Source: Rhodospirillaceae bacterium (GTDB taxonomy: Bacteria; Pseudomonadota; Alphaproteobacteria; GCA-2731375). From it: a stretch of DNA of 58,488 bases. This document shows positions 49,895 through 58,488 of this stretch, piece by piece. The stretch is from the NCBI GenBank assembly GCA_018660265.1, contig JABJKS010000038.1:1-58488 (forward strand), read 5' to 3'. Positions within the stretch are counted from its first letter, which is position 1, and every line of letters starts with the position of its first letter. Both the position numbers and the translations under genes were made by a program. Below the pieces are notes generated by a model, which searched no databases, was not told the DNA's origin, and saw only the letters and a list, made by a program, of their open reading frames with translations.

Positions 49895-52510
49895 ATGTCG
49901 GATAGTACTGTCGTGACGAACCAGGCTGAAGACCTGGTCGCCCAAGTTGATACAGGGGCCCGCCGTCCGGCCAACTGGCAGGGCAAGTTTATCCCCATCA
50001 TGTGCTTCGTCTGGGCCGCCTACCAGATCTTCATCGCCTCAAACCTGCCCTTCACCTTGGGTGTCCTCACCGGCTCCAACTTTTTTATTATCATTAAGTC
50101 CGAGGCGCGGTTTGTACATTTAGCCTTTGCCATCTTTTTGGCGGCCATGGCCTTTCCCCTGTTTAAGAACAGCCCCCGTGGCCATATCCCCTGGTACGAT
50201 TGGGCTTTGGGTCTGGTCGGGGCGGGCTGTTGCCTTTATTTGCTGATCTTCAATGTCGGCATCGCGGAACGCGCGGGCTTGCCGACCACGGCTGATCTGA
50301 CCATTTCGGCCATTGGCATGATCATCCTGGGAATTTCCGTCTATCGTGCCCTGGGCTTGCCCCTGGTCATTGTCGCCTCTGTTTTTGTGGCCTATGTCTT
50401 TTTTGGCTCCTCTCCCCTGTTGCCTGAGGCCGTGCAATGGAAAGGTGCGTCTTTTAACAAAGCCATGTGGCATTTTTGGATGCAGACCGAAGGTGTCTTC
50501 GGGGTTGCCCTGAACGTCTCGGCTTCGTCGATATTCCTGTTCGTGGTTTTTGGCTCAATTTTGGAAAAAGCTGGTGCGGGCAATTTTTTCATCAAGATCG
50601 CTTTTGCCCTGTTGGGCCATTTGCGCGGTGGCCCGGCCAAGGCGGCGGTGATTGCCTCCGCTATGAGCGGTCTGTATTCCGGCTCCTCCATCGCGAATAC
50701 GGTGACGACGGGGACGTTTACCATTCCCTTGATGAAACGCACCGGGCTGTCGGCGGAAAAGGCCGGCGCGGTCGAGGTTGCCTCCTCCACCAACGGTCAA
50801 TTGACGCCGCCCGTGATGGGGGCCGCGGCATTTCTAATTTCTGAATTCACCGGCGTCAGTTATCAGGATTTGATTATTCACGCGCTGGTGCCGGCTCTGG
50901 TTTCTTATATTGCCCTGGTCTACATCGTACATCTGGAAGCGATGAAGCTGGACCTGCAGGGATTGCCCCGGCCACCATCCTCCATGACCTTGAAATTGAA
51001 AGTTATCAGCTTTCTGGGCGGCTTTATCGGCATGGCCCTGTTGGGTATGGCGGTTTATTACGGCCTGGGCTGGATCAAAGTGGTGGCCCCGGATGCGGCT
51101 TTTTCTGTTGTCGTGGCCCTGTCTGCGGCGGCCTATTTGATCCTGTTGTGGTTCGCCTCCCGCCGTCCTGATCTGGTGGTCGATGACCCCGATGCTCCGA
51201 TCCTGGAGTTGCCCCGCCCCGGTGCTGTCGCCATCACGGGATTATACTATGTTCTGCCCATCGTCATTCTGATCTGGTGTATTACGTTGGAGCGGCTGTC
51301 GCCTGCCCTGGCGGCGTTTTGGGCTGTTATCGCCATGATTACCGTGGCCCTGACCCAGCATCCCATCAAGGCGTTTTTCCGAGGCAGTGGTGATTTTGCC
51401 GGCGTCTTCCGCCAAGGCGTTGATGAATGGGTCGACGGTATGATTTCGGGCTCCCGCAATATGATCGGGATCGGCGTTGCGACCGGTGCGGCGGGCATTA
51501 TCGTTGGCACCATCGCCCTGACAGGGGCCCATCAGGTGGTCGGCGAATTCGTCGAATTCCTTGCCGGTGGTCAGTTGCTGGTGATGTTGTTGCTGGTCGC
51601 GGTGATGAGCTTGATCCTTGGTATGGGTCTGCCCACAACAGCCAACTATATCGTCGTCTCTTCCCTCATGGCACCGGTAATCGTGGCTCTGGGGGCGAAA
51701 AGCGGCCTGATCGTACCTTTGGTTGCGGTGCATCTGTTCGTGTTTTATTTCGGTATTTTGGCGGATGATACCCCGCCCGTCGGCCTGGCTGCTTTTGCCG
51801 CCGCCGCGATTTCAGGCGGCGATCCCATCAAGACCGGCCTGCAGGGCTTTGCTTACGATATCCGCACCGCGCTTCTGCCCTTCCTGTTTCTGTTCAACAC
51901 CGAGCTGCTGTTGATTGATGTGAGCTGGGCCAAGGGGATATTTGTCTTTGTCATAGCCGTTATCGCCATGATGTTATTTGCCTCGGCCACCCAAGGATAT
52001 TTCTTCGTCCGCAACCGAATCTGGGAGTCCGCTATCTTGTTGGTGGTCGCTTTCACGTTGTTCCGGCCAGGTTTCTGGCTGGATATGGTTTCCCCGCCAT
52101 TTGAATCCCGGCCCGGCGCAGAGGTGATGCAGATTATCGATCGCTATCCGGCGGGCAGCGACCTTCGGGTACAGCTTCAGGGCACGGATATTTCCAATCC
52201 GGACCGCGTGTACGCCACGACTTTGATCATTCCTTTGGGGCCGGAAAAGACGGCCGATCAACGGTTGGGGAAACATGGCCTTATGATCATGGTCGATGAC
52301 GGCCAGGCGTTGGTGGAGGAACCGTTGCCCGGTTCCACATTCGCGTCCTTGGGCCGGCAGGTGGATTTCTATGGCGACGAACCGGTCAAACTCACCGCCA
52401 TTCTGTTGCCGCGGGAAAGGATATTCAAGGAAGTTTTCTATATCCCCGCAGTGTTATTATTGGCGCTTGTTGTCCTGTTGCAGCGCCAGCGACGTTTTGT
52501 TGAAGCTTGA
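49895..52510 (+). CDS. TRAP transporter fused permease (DctQM fusion with DUF3394-like tail)
   Basis: 871 residues. The N-terminal small-subunit part (about 30-220) is fused to the large DctM part: GSILEKAGAGNFFIKIAFAL, GPAKAAVIASAMSGLYSGSS, SSTNGQLTPPVMGAAAFLI, LILGMGLPTTANYIVVSSLM and LADDTPPVGLAAFAAAAISG. This is the TRAP permease pattern that pairs with TAXI proteins. After the last helix of the core, about 190 residues (from the ATQGYFFVRNRIWESAIL region to FVEA) form the extra DUF3394-type domain. It uses a sodium or proton gradient. UspA follows 15 nt later. Confidence 0.93.
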   Translation: MSDSTVVTNQAEDLVAQVDTGARRPANWQGKFIPIMCFVWAAYQIFIASNLPFTLGVLTGSNFFIIIKSEARFVHLAFAIFLAAMAFPLFKNSPRGHIPWYDWALGLVGAGCCLYLLIFNVGIAERAGLPTTADLTISAIGMIILGISVYRALGLPLVIVASVFVAYVFFGSSPLLPEAVQWKGASFNKAMWHFWMQTEGVFGVALNVSASSIFLFVVFGSILEKAGAGNFFIKIAFALLGHLRGGPAKAAVIASAMSGLYSGSSIANTVTTGTFTIPLMKRTGLSAEKAGAVEVASSTNGQLTPPVMGAAAFLISEFTGVSYQDLIIHALVPALVSYIALVYIVHLEAMKLDLQGLPRPPSSMTLKLKVISFLGGFIGMALLGMAVYYGLGWIKVVAPDAAFSVVVALSAAAYLILLWFASRRPDLVVDDPDAPILELPRPGAVAITGLYYVLPIVILIWCITLERLSPALAAFWAVIAMITVALTQHPIKAFFRGSGDFAGVFRQGVDEWVDGMISGSRNMIGIGVATGAAGIIVGTIALTGAHQVVGEFVEFLAGGQLLVMLLLVAVMSLILGMGLPTTANYIVVSSLMAPVIVALGAKSGLIVPLVAVHLFVFYFGILADDTPPVGLAAFAAAAISGGDPIKTGLQGFAYDIRTALLPFLFLFNTELLLIDVSWAKGIFVFVIAVIAMMLFASATQGYFFVRNRIWESAILLVVAFTLFRPGFWLDMVSPPFESRPGAEVMQIIDRYPAGSDLRVQLQGTDISNPDRVYATTLIIPLGPEKTADQRLGKHGLMIMVDDGQALVEEPLPGSTFASLGRQVDFYGDEPVKLTAILLPRERIFKEVFYIPAVLLLALVVLLQRQRRFVEA

Positions 52511-52525
52511 GGGAGGCATAGGATC

Positions 52526-52954
52526 ATGTTCAAAAATATTCTCGTCACCATCGATTTGGACGACAAACACACCTCCGACAGAGTGATGCAGGCGGCCAAC
52601 AGCATAGTCGCAGGCGACGGCGGCAAGATGAACGTGGTGACCATTGTGCCGAATTTCGGCATGAGCATTGTCGGTTCATTCTTTTCCAAGGACCACGAGG
52701 AAAAGATGCTGGCCCAGGCGCAAAAAAATCTGCACGCCTTTACCGCAGCCCATTTGGCTGACGCGATCGGCGTCCAGCATGTGATAGGCCGGGGCAATGT
52801 TTATGAAGAGGTGTTGATCTGGGCGGAGAAACTTGGCGTTGATCTGATAATCGTCGGAGCGCACCGGCCCAATGCGGCGGATTATCTGCTTGGCCCCAAT
52901 GCGGCCCGGGTGGTCCGCCATGCGAATTGTTCCGTGATGGTGGTTCGCGACTAG
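52526..52954 (+). CDS. Universal stress protein, UspA family
   Basis: 142 residues. FKNILVTIDLDDKHTSDRVM and the ATP-binding C-terminus (LIIVGAHRPNAADYLLGPNA, ARVVRHANCSVMVVR) with the G-x2-x-x9-G pattern. In Halomonas, TeaD, a Usp next to the TeaABC TRAP system, binds ATP and controls uptake. The 15-nt distance to the permease gene suggests the same role here; that is inference. Confidence 0.9.
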   Translation: MFKNILVTIDLDDKHTSDRVMQAANSIVAGDGGKMNVVTIVPNFGMSIVGSFFSKDHEEKMLAQAQKNLHAFTAAHLADAIGVQHVIGRGNVYEEVLIWAEKLGVDLIIVGAHRPNAADYLLGPNAARVVRHANCSVMVVRD

Positions 52955-53101
52955 GACTGCACGGCGAGGTTTTGCCTATACTCTTATTTGGCGATAAGTA
53001 AATATAAAGACATATGCCATAGGAATAAGGCTGGCAGTGCAATCGTTTGCAATCCCGACCCCCTGATCCAAGGAATTGCAAAGAACCTTTGAAAGTTGGC
53101 T

Positions 53102-53614
53102 ATGAGTAAAGAAGAGCGGATCAATCCTATCTGGCCCAGTCAGATCGTTGACGAACTTAAGTTCGAGCTTGATCGCGATCTGAACTGTGAAGACCCTATG
53201 ATCGTTGCCGCGCTTGACGTCTGGGATCAGGCACGTGGTAACCGGGACATGCCTTCCCGTAAAGATCTTGATCCACTGACGATGCCGCCATCCTTATTGC
53301 AGCACGTTTTACTGGTAGATGTGGAGCATCAACCGCAGCTGCGCTTCCGCTGGCGTTTGATCGGGACCCACATCACCACAAGATTGGGGCGTGATTCAAC
53401 CGGACGATATTGGGATGAATTATACAGTCCGGCTGTTTATGAGGCGATGAGTTTGAGCGTTCATTGGGTTATACGCGAAAGGCGTCCCCTACGCTCTTTG
53501 GGTTTTGCACCTGTGGAAGAACGAAAACATCTCGCCTCCGAAAGCGTTGATCTTCCGTTGTCTGAGGATGGCAAGGAAATCACCATGATCATGATCGCCA
53601 GCGTCTACAAATAA
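53102..53614 (+). CDS. PAS-domain protein (PAS_5/PF07310-like)
   Basis: 170 residues. RGNRDMPSRKDLDPLTMPPS, then VDVEHQPQLRFRWRLIGTHI, then LGRDSTGRYWDELYSP follow the pattern of PAS_5 proteins, single-domain proteins common in alphaproteobacteria of unknown signal. ATG 53102; the frame opens with a TTG at 53096. Convergent with the CoA-transferase gene (9 nt between stops). Confidence 0.8.
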   Translation: MSKEERINPIWPSQIVDELKFELDRDLNCEDPMIVAALDVWDQARGNRDMPSRKDLDPLTMPPSLLQHVLLVDVEHQPQLRFRWRLIGTHITTRLGRDSTGRYWDELYSPAVYEAMSLSVHWVIRERRPLRSLGFAPVEERKHLASESVDLPLSEDGKEITMIMIASVYK

Positions 53615-53623
53615 GCTAGCATC

Positions 53624-54745
53624 CTAGTCCTCCAACTCCGGCGCTATGTTGCGTAATGGCGGCCGCTCGCCGTCGAAGGATATTGGCAGCCCGGTCAGGG
53701 CGAGGCCCATGCCGGTGTCTTGCAGCATTTCCAACGCCTGGGTCTGCGGATGGGCGATGACTTCGCCCGCATGCTGAATAGGTGCGTTGGGCACCCCGGC
53801 GTTGTCCAGGCGGTCCTGCCAATGGCTGCGCGGCTGGGCCTTGAAGATCGGCATCAACAACCCGTTCAGCTCCTCCCGATGACTGGCCCGGGCCGGATTG
53901 TCCACAAAGCGTGGATCGTCCAACCATTCGGGATGCCCCAAATCGTGCGCCAGCGATGCGAATAGACGATCGTTGGAGGCGGCGACAACCAGATAACCGT
54001 CGGCGCATTCATAGGCCTGATAGGGCATGATGCCTCTGACGCCTGAACCATGGCGTTTTGGTGTCTCGCCGGTGACCTGAACATCGGTGTTGTAATAGGC
54101 GGTCCAGCCCAGGGCGGTCTCGAATAACGAGGTATCGATGACCCCGCCGCGTCCGGTGTCATGACGCCGGTTCAAGGCGGCCAGAATACCGATGGCACAC
54201 CACATGCCCGTACCCATATCGACCACCGAGATGCCGGCCCGCACCGGCGGCTGGCCGTCTTCGCCGGTCACGGCCATGATGCCGCCAAAGGCCTGCATCA
54301 AGGCATCGAAGCCCGGCCGTTCCGCCAGGGGCCCCTTGGCCCCGAAGGCCCAAAGGTTGCAGTAGATCAGGCTGGGGTTGGCGGCACACATCTGCGCAGC
54401 ACCCAGGCCCAGCTTGCCGGCCACGCCGGGGCGCAGGTTTTGCAGTACCACGTCCGTATCTTCGGCGATGCGCCTGCGAAGTTTCTGCAAGGCGGCTTCG
54501 TCCTTCAAATCAACTGTGGTGGATTTTTTGTCCCGATTAACGGTGTGGAACACCGTCGCCACCTTACGCCAGAACGGCGGACCCCAACCGCGTGCGTCAT
54601 CACCGCCTCCCGGCCGCTCTACCTTCAGGACGTCCGCGCCCAGTGCGGCCAGGATCCAGGTGCCATAAGGGCCCGCGATGTTGCTGCCCAATTCAATAAC
54701 ACGGACACCGGCCAGTGGAAGTTGGGTGGAGGGGGGCTGGGTCAT
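53624..54745 (-). CDS. CaiB/BaiF family III CoA-transferase
   Basis: 373 residues. LAGVRVIELGSNIAGPYGTW, LGADVLKVERPGGGDDARGW, NLRPGVAGKLGLG, PGFDALMQAFGGIMAVTGED and VVDMGTGMWCAIGILAAL (catalytic Asp) are standard. It moves CoA between carboxylic acids such as formate, oxalate, carnitine or mesaconate; the substrate is not determinable. Divergent from the DctP gene, so it could activate the acid imported by the following TRAP system. Confidence 0.92.
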   Translation of the reverse strand: MTQPPSTQLPLAGVRVIELGSNIAGPYGTWILAALGADVLKVERPGGGDDARGWGPPFWRKVATVFHTVNRDKKSTTVDLKDEAALQKLRRRIAEDTDVVLQNLRPGVAGKLGLGAAQMCAANPSLIYCNLWAFGAKGPLAERPGFDALMQAFGGIMAVTGEDGQPPVRAGISVVDMGTGMWCAIGILAALNRRHDTGRGGVIDTSLFETALGWTAYYNTDVQVTGETPKRHGSGVRGIMPYQAYECADGYLVVAASNDRLFASLAHDLGHPEWLDDPRFVDNPARASHREELNGLLMPIFKAQPRSHWQDRLDNAGVPNAPIQHAGEVIAHPQTQALEMLQDTGMGLALTGLPISFDGERPPLRNIAPELED

Positions 54746-54863
54746 GGCTGTACTTTCACGATTACTAATATTTGGGTGATCATTCTAGCGTCAAAGTATC
54801 GACCCATGGCGAAAATGATGACACCATGACGGCAGTGTAAAGAAACCTTGAGGGAGAGTAGCA

Positions 54864-55886
54864 ATGCAATTCATGAAACATTTGACCGTGGCGGCCCTTG
54901 CCGCAGGTATGGCGATGTCAGTCATGCAGGTCCGGGCGGCTGACAGCTATAAAATTGATATTTCCCTGGAAACCGGCCCCAATCATGTGCGCAACAAGGC
55001 CATGAATACCTGGGCGGAATATTTGCAGGATAAATCCGCTGGCCGCCTGAAGGTTCGGGTGTTCCACGGCGCGTCAAAATACAAAGGCTCCAATGTGCCC
55101 AAGGCGTTGGGACAGGGAGCCTTGGATATGGGCGCGCCGGGCCACTGGCACTTAGGCAAGTATGTGGCTGATTTCGGCTTGTTGTTCCTGCCCGCCTTCT
55201 ATGGTGCCTCGCGGGAGCAGATTTATGCAGTCATGGACGGCCCCATCGGCAAGGAGCTGAATGCCAAGATTGAGAAAAAGTTGAAGGTCAAAGTGATTGG
55301 CCGGCATTTCGATCTGGGCTATGGCACCATGTTCTTTACCAAAAAGGCGGTTACCTCTCATAAGGATATTTCGGGCCTGAAAATGCGGGTGCCGGGCGGT
55401 GCAGCCAATCTGCGGCGTTTCGAGACCTTTGATGCTTCGGCCATTAAGGTGAGCTGGCCCGATGTGCCCCAAGCTTTGCAGCGCGGCATGGTGGATGGCG
55501 TTCTAACCACTTACGAATCCGTGCGTAGCGCCAAGCTCTGGGATTCGGGCCTGCGCCATTCGTTTGACGACTATCAGGCCTATTTTCAATATGTCCCCAT
55601 GATGAGCCTGAAAGCCTGGAATAGATTGCCCAAGGATTTGCAAGACCTGGTCGTAACGTCTTGGGAAGAGCAGGTAGATCCCAATCGCAAGACGGCGGAA
55701 ATGCGTCAGGCTTCAGCCAAGGCGGCTGGTGTAAGTCATGGCATCAAGACCAATGCCGCCAGTGCGGCTGGCCTGGCCGCCATGCGGGCCAAGCTGCTGA
55801 TGGTGCAACCGGGCATCATCGAAGCCCTGCGTATGGATGTGGATTTTGTGGCCCGCGCCCAGGCAGCGGTTGATAAGGTAAAATAA
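54864..55886 (+). CDS. dctP: TRAP transporter substrate-binding protein, DctP family
   Basis: 340 residues with a signal peptide cleaved near residue 26 (MSVMQVRAAD). SYKIDISLETGPNHVRNKAM, HGASKYKGSNVPKALGQGAL, DISGLKMRVPGGAANLRRFE and MSLKAWNRLPKDLQDLVVTS are typical of DctP. The conserved ligand Arg is in KMRVPGG. ATG 54864 with GAGGGAGAG upstream. First gene of dctP-dctQ-dctM. Confidence 0.92.
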   Translation: MQFMKHLTVAALAAGMAMSVMQVRAADSYKIDISLETGPNHVRNKAMNTWAEYLQDKSAGRLKVRVFHGASKYKGSNVPKALGQGALDMGAPGHWHLGKYVADFGLLFLPAFYGASREQIYAVMDGPIGKELNAKIEKKLKVKVIGRHFDLGYGTMFFTKKAVTSHKDISGLKMRVPGGAANLRRFETFDASAIKVSWPDVPQALQRGMVDGVLTTYESVRSAKLWDSGLRHSFDDYQAYFQYVPMMSLKAWNRLPKDLQDLVVTSWEEQVDPNRKTAEMRQASAKAAGVSHGIKTNAASAAGLAAMRAKLLMVQPGIIEALRMDVDFVARAQAAVDKVK

Positions 55887-55909
55887 CGACGTACGGACGA
55901 GACTCTCCG

Positions 55910-55958
55910 CCCTGGGCCTTGCCTGGATCCTATATGGGTTCGGGTAAGGTACAGGGCA
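55910..55958 (+). terminator. Intercistronic stem-loop between dctP and dctQ
   Basis: GCCCTG pairs with CAGGGC, and CCTTGCC with GGTAAGG (one G-T pair), enclosing a loop near CTATATGG. A-rich rather than T-rich sequence follows. This is consistent with stabilisation of the dctP message, as in the TAXI operon. Confidence 0.5.
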
Positions 55959-56010
55959 AAAAATCCTGAGCGCGCTGTCTTCATCTTCATTCTGAGTTTG
56001 AGAGCCCTGC

Positions 56011-56532
56011 ATGTCATATCTGGTGCGTCATTGGGACGAGGTTGAGCGGGTTTTGACCGGCGTTGTCGCTTCCGTCGCCTTGTTGATCTCGTGCTACGAG
56101 ATGTTCACGCGTTATTTCTTTCCCCGCCAGTCACCGGACTGGGCGACGGAAATTGTCATTTACCTGATCGTCTGGGCGGTCTTCCTCTCGGGCTCCGCCC
56201 TGGTCCGGGATAACCGTCATGTTCGCGCCGACCTGGTGATCCGTCTGTTCGGGCCGCAATGGCAACGGGTTTTCGAGATTTTTAACTGTATGGTCGGCGT
56301 CCTGTTTTGTGGCGTACTTACCTATTACGGCTATGAAGTGGTGGAATTCGCCTACGAGGTGGACGAGCGGAGTGAGAGTTCCCTGCTATTTCCGATTTTT
56401 CTTTATTACCTCTGCCTGCCTGTGGGCATGTCCCTGATGACCGTGCGTTATGTGGTACGGGTGTGGCGTTATACGTTCGCGTTTGACCCCGAGACGATGA
56501 CCATCGTCGATGACGACGTGGAGGCGTTGTAG
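56011..56532 (+). CDS. dctQ: TRAP transporter small permease DctQ
   Basis: 173 residues, four membrane helices: VLTGVVASVALLISCYEMFT, ATEIVIYLIVWAVFLSGSAL, FEIFNCMVGVLFCGVLTYYG and SLLFPIFLYYLCLPVGMSLM. RDNRHVRADLV is the conserved loop. It is the stalk subunit that supports DctM. The dctM ATG follows the stop directly. Confidence 0.92.
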   Translation: MSYLVRHWDEVERVLTGVVASVALLISCYEMFTRYFFPRQSPDWATEIVIYLIVWAVFLSGSALVRDNRHVRADLVIRLFGPQWQRVFEIFNCMVGVLFCGVLTYYGYEVVEFAYEVDERSESSLLFPIFLYYLCLPVGMSLMTVRYVVRVWRYTFAFDPETMTIVDDDVEAL

Positions 56533-57813
56533 ATGCCTCATTTTGCCGTTCTGCCGGTTTTCTTCGCCCTGTTGGCCGTTGGCATGCCGATCTTCATGGT
56601 CCTGGGCTTCCTCTCCCTGGTGTTGTTCTGGGGTGAAGATTTCCCTCTGATCAACATGGCCCAAATGGTGGTCGATCAGTTGAATTCCATCGGCATCATG
56701 GCCATTCCATTTTTTGTCATGGCCGCGACGTTCATGCAGCGCGGCGGTATTGCCAAGGCGCTGATTGATTGCGCCCAGGCCTGGGTGGGCGGCCGGCGCG
56801 GCGGCTTGGCTATCGTCTGTGTTGTCGCAGCCACGATCTTTGCGGCCATCTCCGGTTCCTCCGTCGCCACCGCCCTGGCCATGGGTACGATCCTGGTGCC
56901 GGCCATGATAGCGGCGGGCTATGAACGCCATTTCGCTGTAGGCGTCGTCGGCTCCTCCGGCACCTTGGGTATTTTGATCCCTCCCAGCCTGGCCTTTATT
57001 ATATTTGCGATTATCGCGGATGAATCCGTGCCGCGCCTGTTCCTGGCCGGTGTCATTCCCGGCTTGATGCAAGCGGGCCTGTTTGTCCTGTGGATTATGT
57101 ATTACACGCGAAAACGCAAATACCCGGTAGAAGAAGGCCTGCCCCGGGATCAGTTCCTGGCCGTTAATCTGAATGCCATTCCTGCTTTATTGCTGCCGGT
57201 CATCGTCCTGGGCGGTATCTACGGCGGCTTTGTCACAGTCACCGAGGCAGCGGCTCTGTCCGCTTTGGTCTCCATCGTCGTCTCGGTCTACTTCTATAAA
57301 GGCTGCCGGGCCGGTGAGGTTTTGGGCCTGGTGGGGGAATCCGTCCGGATCACTGCGGTCATTGTTTTCATCATCGCCGGTGCATTGTTGTTCGGCCATT
57401 GGATCACCGATGCGGGCATCGCCTCGGACCTGGTGGAGTTCGTGGTCAGCCATGACCTGGAAGCCTGGCAGTTTTTGTTGTTCATCAACGTGCTGATGTT
57501 GTTGTTGGGTATGTTCCTGGAAGTTATCGCCGTGATCCTGATCACCGTACCGATAGTTTTACCGATCCTGGAACAGCTGGGTATTTCGACCATCCACTAT
57601 GCGGTTGTGGTCACGGTGAATATGGAACTGGCCCTGCTAACGCCGCCCATTGGCCTGAACCTCTATGTGCTATCGTCGATTTCCAAAGCACCCATAGGCG
57701 AGGTCATTCGCGGCACTTTGCCATTTATTCTGATCATGCTGTGTCTGCTGTTGGTGGTAACTTATATCCCGGCTATTTCACTATGGCTGCCGGAAATGGT
57801 CTACGGAAAATAG
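56533..57813 (+). CDS. dctM: TRAP transporter large permease DctM
   Basis: 426 residues with about 12 helices. GEDFPLINMAQMVVDQLNSI, IFAAISGSSVATALAMGTIL, VVGSSGTLGILIPPSLAFII, YGGFVTVTEAAALSALVSIV and LLTPPIGLNLYVLSSISKAP identify DctM. The protein is a sodium-driven elevator-type carrier for carboxylates. Start abuts the dctQ stop. Convergent with greB (7-nt gap). Confidence 0.94.
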   Translation: MPHFAVLPVFFALLAVGMPIFMVLGFLSLVLFWGEDFPLINMAQMVVDQLNSIGIMAIPFFVMAATFMQRGGIAKALIDCAQAWVGGRRGGLAIVCVVAATIFAAISGSSVATALAMGTILVPAMIAAGYERHFAVGVVGSSGTLGILIPPSLAFIIFAIIADESVPRLFLAGVIPGLMQAGLFVLWIMYYTRKRKYPVEEGLPRDQFLAVNLNAIPALLLPVIVLGGIYGGFVTVTEAAALSALVSIVVSVYFYKGCRAGEVLGLVGESVRITAVIVFIIAGALLFGHWITDAGIASDLVEFVVSHDLEAWQFLLFINVLMLLLGMFLEVIAVILITVPIVLPILEQLGISTIHYAVVVTVNMELALLTPPIGLNLYVLSSISKAPIGEVIRGTLPFILIMLCLLLVVTYIPAISLWLPEMVYGK

Positions 57814-57820
57814 GATCAAT

Positions 57821-58372
57821 TTAGACGTAGGTGATCGCGACCACCTCGATCTCCTCTATTCCCGATGGGGTGCGTAGTTTTACCACATCGCCCTCGCCAG
57901 CCTTGTGCAAGGCGCGGGCGATGGGGGAGACCCAGCTGACTTCACCATGCTCCTGGCGGGCCTCGTCCGCACCGACAATGCGCACGGTACGTTCAGCATC
58001 GTGATGATCAACATAGGTGACCGTCGCCCCGAAAAAGACCTGGTCGCGATTTTTCTGACGGTTTTGATCGACCACTTCCGCGATATCCAGGCGTTTCATC
58101 AAATAGCGCACCCGGCGGTCAATCTCGCGCAGGCGTTTTTTTCCATAAAGGTAGTCGCCGTTTTCGGAACGATCACCATTGCCTGCCGCCCAAGAGACGA
58201 CGCGGACCACGTCCGGCCTTTCGACCCGGCGCAATTGGGTCAATTCCGCCATCAGGCGGGCATGGCCTTCGGGCGTCAGATAGTTTTTCGCGCCAGGGGG
58301 CAAAGGGGCGGCAGTTTCAGGCAAATCATCGTCGCCGTCACCGTCGCTCTCTTTTGTGAATGCCTTGCTCAT
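57821..58372 (-). CDS. greB: Transcription elongation factor GreB
   Basis: 183 residues. The core NYLTPEGHARLMAELTQLRR, SENGDYLYGKKRLREIDRRV and RYLMKRLDIAEVVDQ is the GreB-type coiled coil with an acidic tip. SWVSPIARALHKAGEGDVVK ends the FKBP-like domain. It rescues backtracked RNA polymerase by transcript cleavage. An acidic leader of about 25 residues precedes the usual start. ATG 58372. Confidence 0.93.
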   Translation of the reverse strand: MSKAFTKESDGDGDDDLPETAAPLPPGAKNYLTPEGHARLMAELTQLRRVERPDVVRVVSWAAGNGDRSENGDYLYGKKRLREIDRRVRYLMKRLDIAEVVDQNRQKNRDQVFFGATVTYVDHHDAERTVRIVGADEARQEHGEVSWVSPIARALHKAGEGDVVKLRTPSGIEEIEVVAITYV

Positions 58373-58488
58373 GGTTAGATATGCTAGCCTGAATTATTCA
58401 CTCCAGCCTTTGAATTAGGCGGTGAACGTAGATTAACCTGTTGAAATATCGTAGTGTTTTGGATGTCTAGACCGAAACAACGACACCA
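58373..58488. other. Right-edge sequence
   Basis: 116 bp upstream of greB; a promoter probably lies here, but I cannot place it. No gene seen. Confidence 0.3.

Noticed and set aside
1-58488. CRISPR arrays, rRNA genes, prophage, transposases, FMN or glycine riboswitches
   Set aside because: Looked for by eye on both strands; no spaced repeats, conserved rRNA stretches, phage or transposase proteins, or recognisable riboswitch cores were seen.

Overview
The window is a chromosomal stretch of a Gram-negative alphaproteobacterium, probably a free-living and possibly marine Rhodospirillales-like lineage; order-level placement is a guess. Evidence: a C4-pathway 5-aminolevulinate synthase (hemA), the glyA-nrdR-ribD-ribE-ribBA-ribH-nusB-thiL gene order, the YceD-rpmF-plsX-fabH-ihfA-merR order, a MucR/Ros-type regulator, a cytochrome bc1 assembly chaperone, a COX15-type heme A synthase and three TRAP-type transport components. 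No rRNA, CRISPR array, prophage, transposase or plasmid module is visible. Base composition is moderately GC-rich and fairly even.

Layout. 1-7.7 kb is a core block: a partial D-aminoacylase-family gene behind carA (minus strand), then yqeY, dnaG and rpoD (plus), and a tRNA with anticodon CAT that looks like tRNA-Ile2. 7.8-22.6 kb is an accessory region, mostly on the minus strand. It holds a TPR membrane protein, a FtsX/YbbP-like ABC permease without a visible ATPase, a zinc alcohol dehydrogenase, a polysaccharide-deacetylase-like gene plus a truncated second copy of its 3' end, a receiver-PAS-GGDEF-EAL protein, an EpsB-like polyprenyl sugar-phosphate transferase, two tiny convergent ORFs, a PilZ protein, a degenerate methyltransferase-like protein and a VPLPA-CTERM (PEP-CTERM class) protein with a TLDc-like domain. 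Together these suggest surface polysaccharide and exosortase-sorted matrix protein under c-di-GMP control.

23-28.7 kb carries catabolic and housekeeping genes: an arylformamidase-like esterase, glutaryl-CoA dehydrogenase, hemA, a DUF6898-like small protein, a LivJ-like binding protein, two strong hairpins and a MucR-type regulator. 29-36.5 kb is the riboflavin/NusB/ThiL operon, opened by glyA-nrdR and followed by a FliL-like membrane protein. In it, RibD has a His-rich tandem-repeat insertion and RibBA lacks the zinc ligands of GTP cyclohydrolase II. 36.5-45.7 kb holds an MFS carrier, the K+-independent H+-pyrophosphatase hppA, a BamE-like lipoprotein, a bc1 chaperone and the YceD-to-merR cluster, ending in tRNA-Pro(GGG) with a clear promoter and terminator.

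46-57.8 kb is devoted to heme A synthesis (ctaA/COX15), cutA, an MFS carrier and two TRAP systems. One is TAXI plus a fused DctQM permease plus UspA; the other is DctP-DctQ-DctM. A PAS-domain protein and a family III CoA-transferase lie between them. The window ends with a convergent greB.
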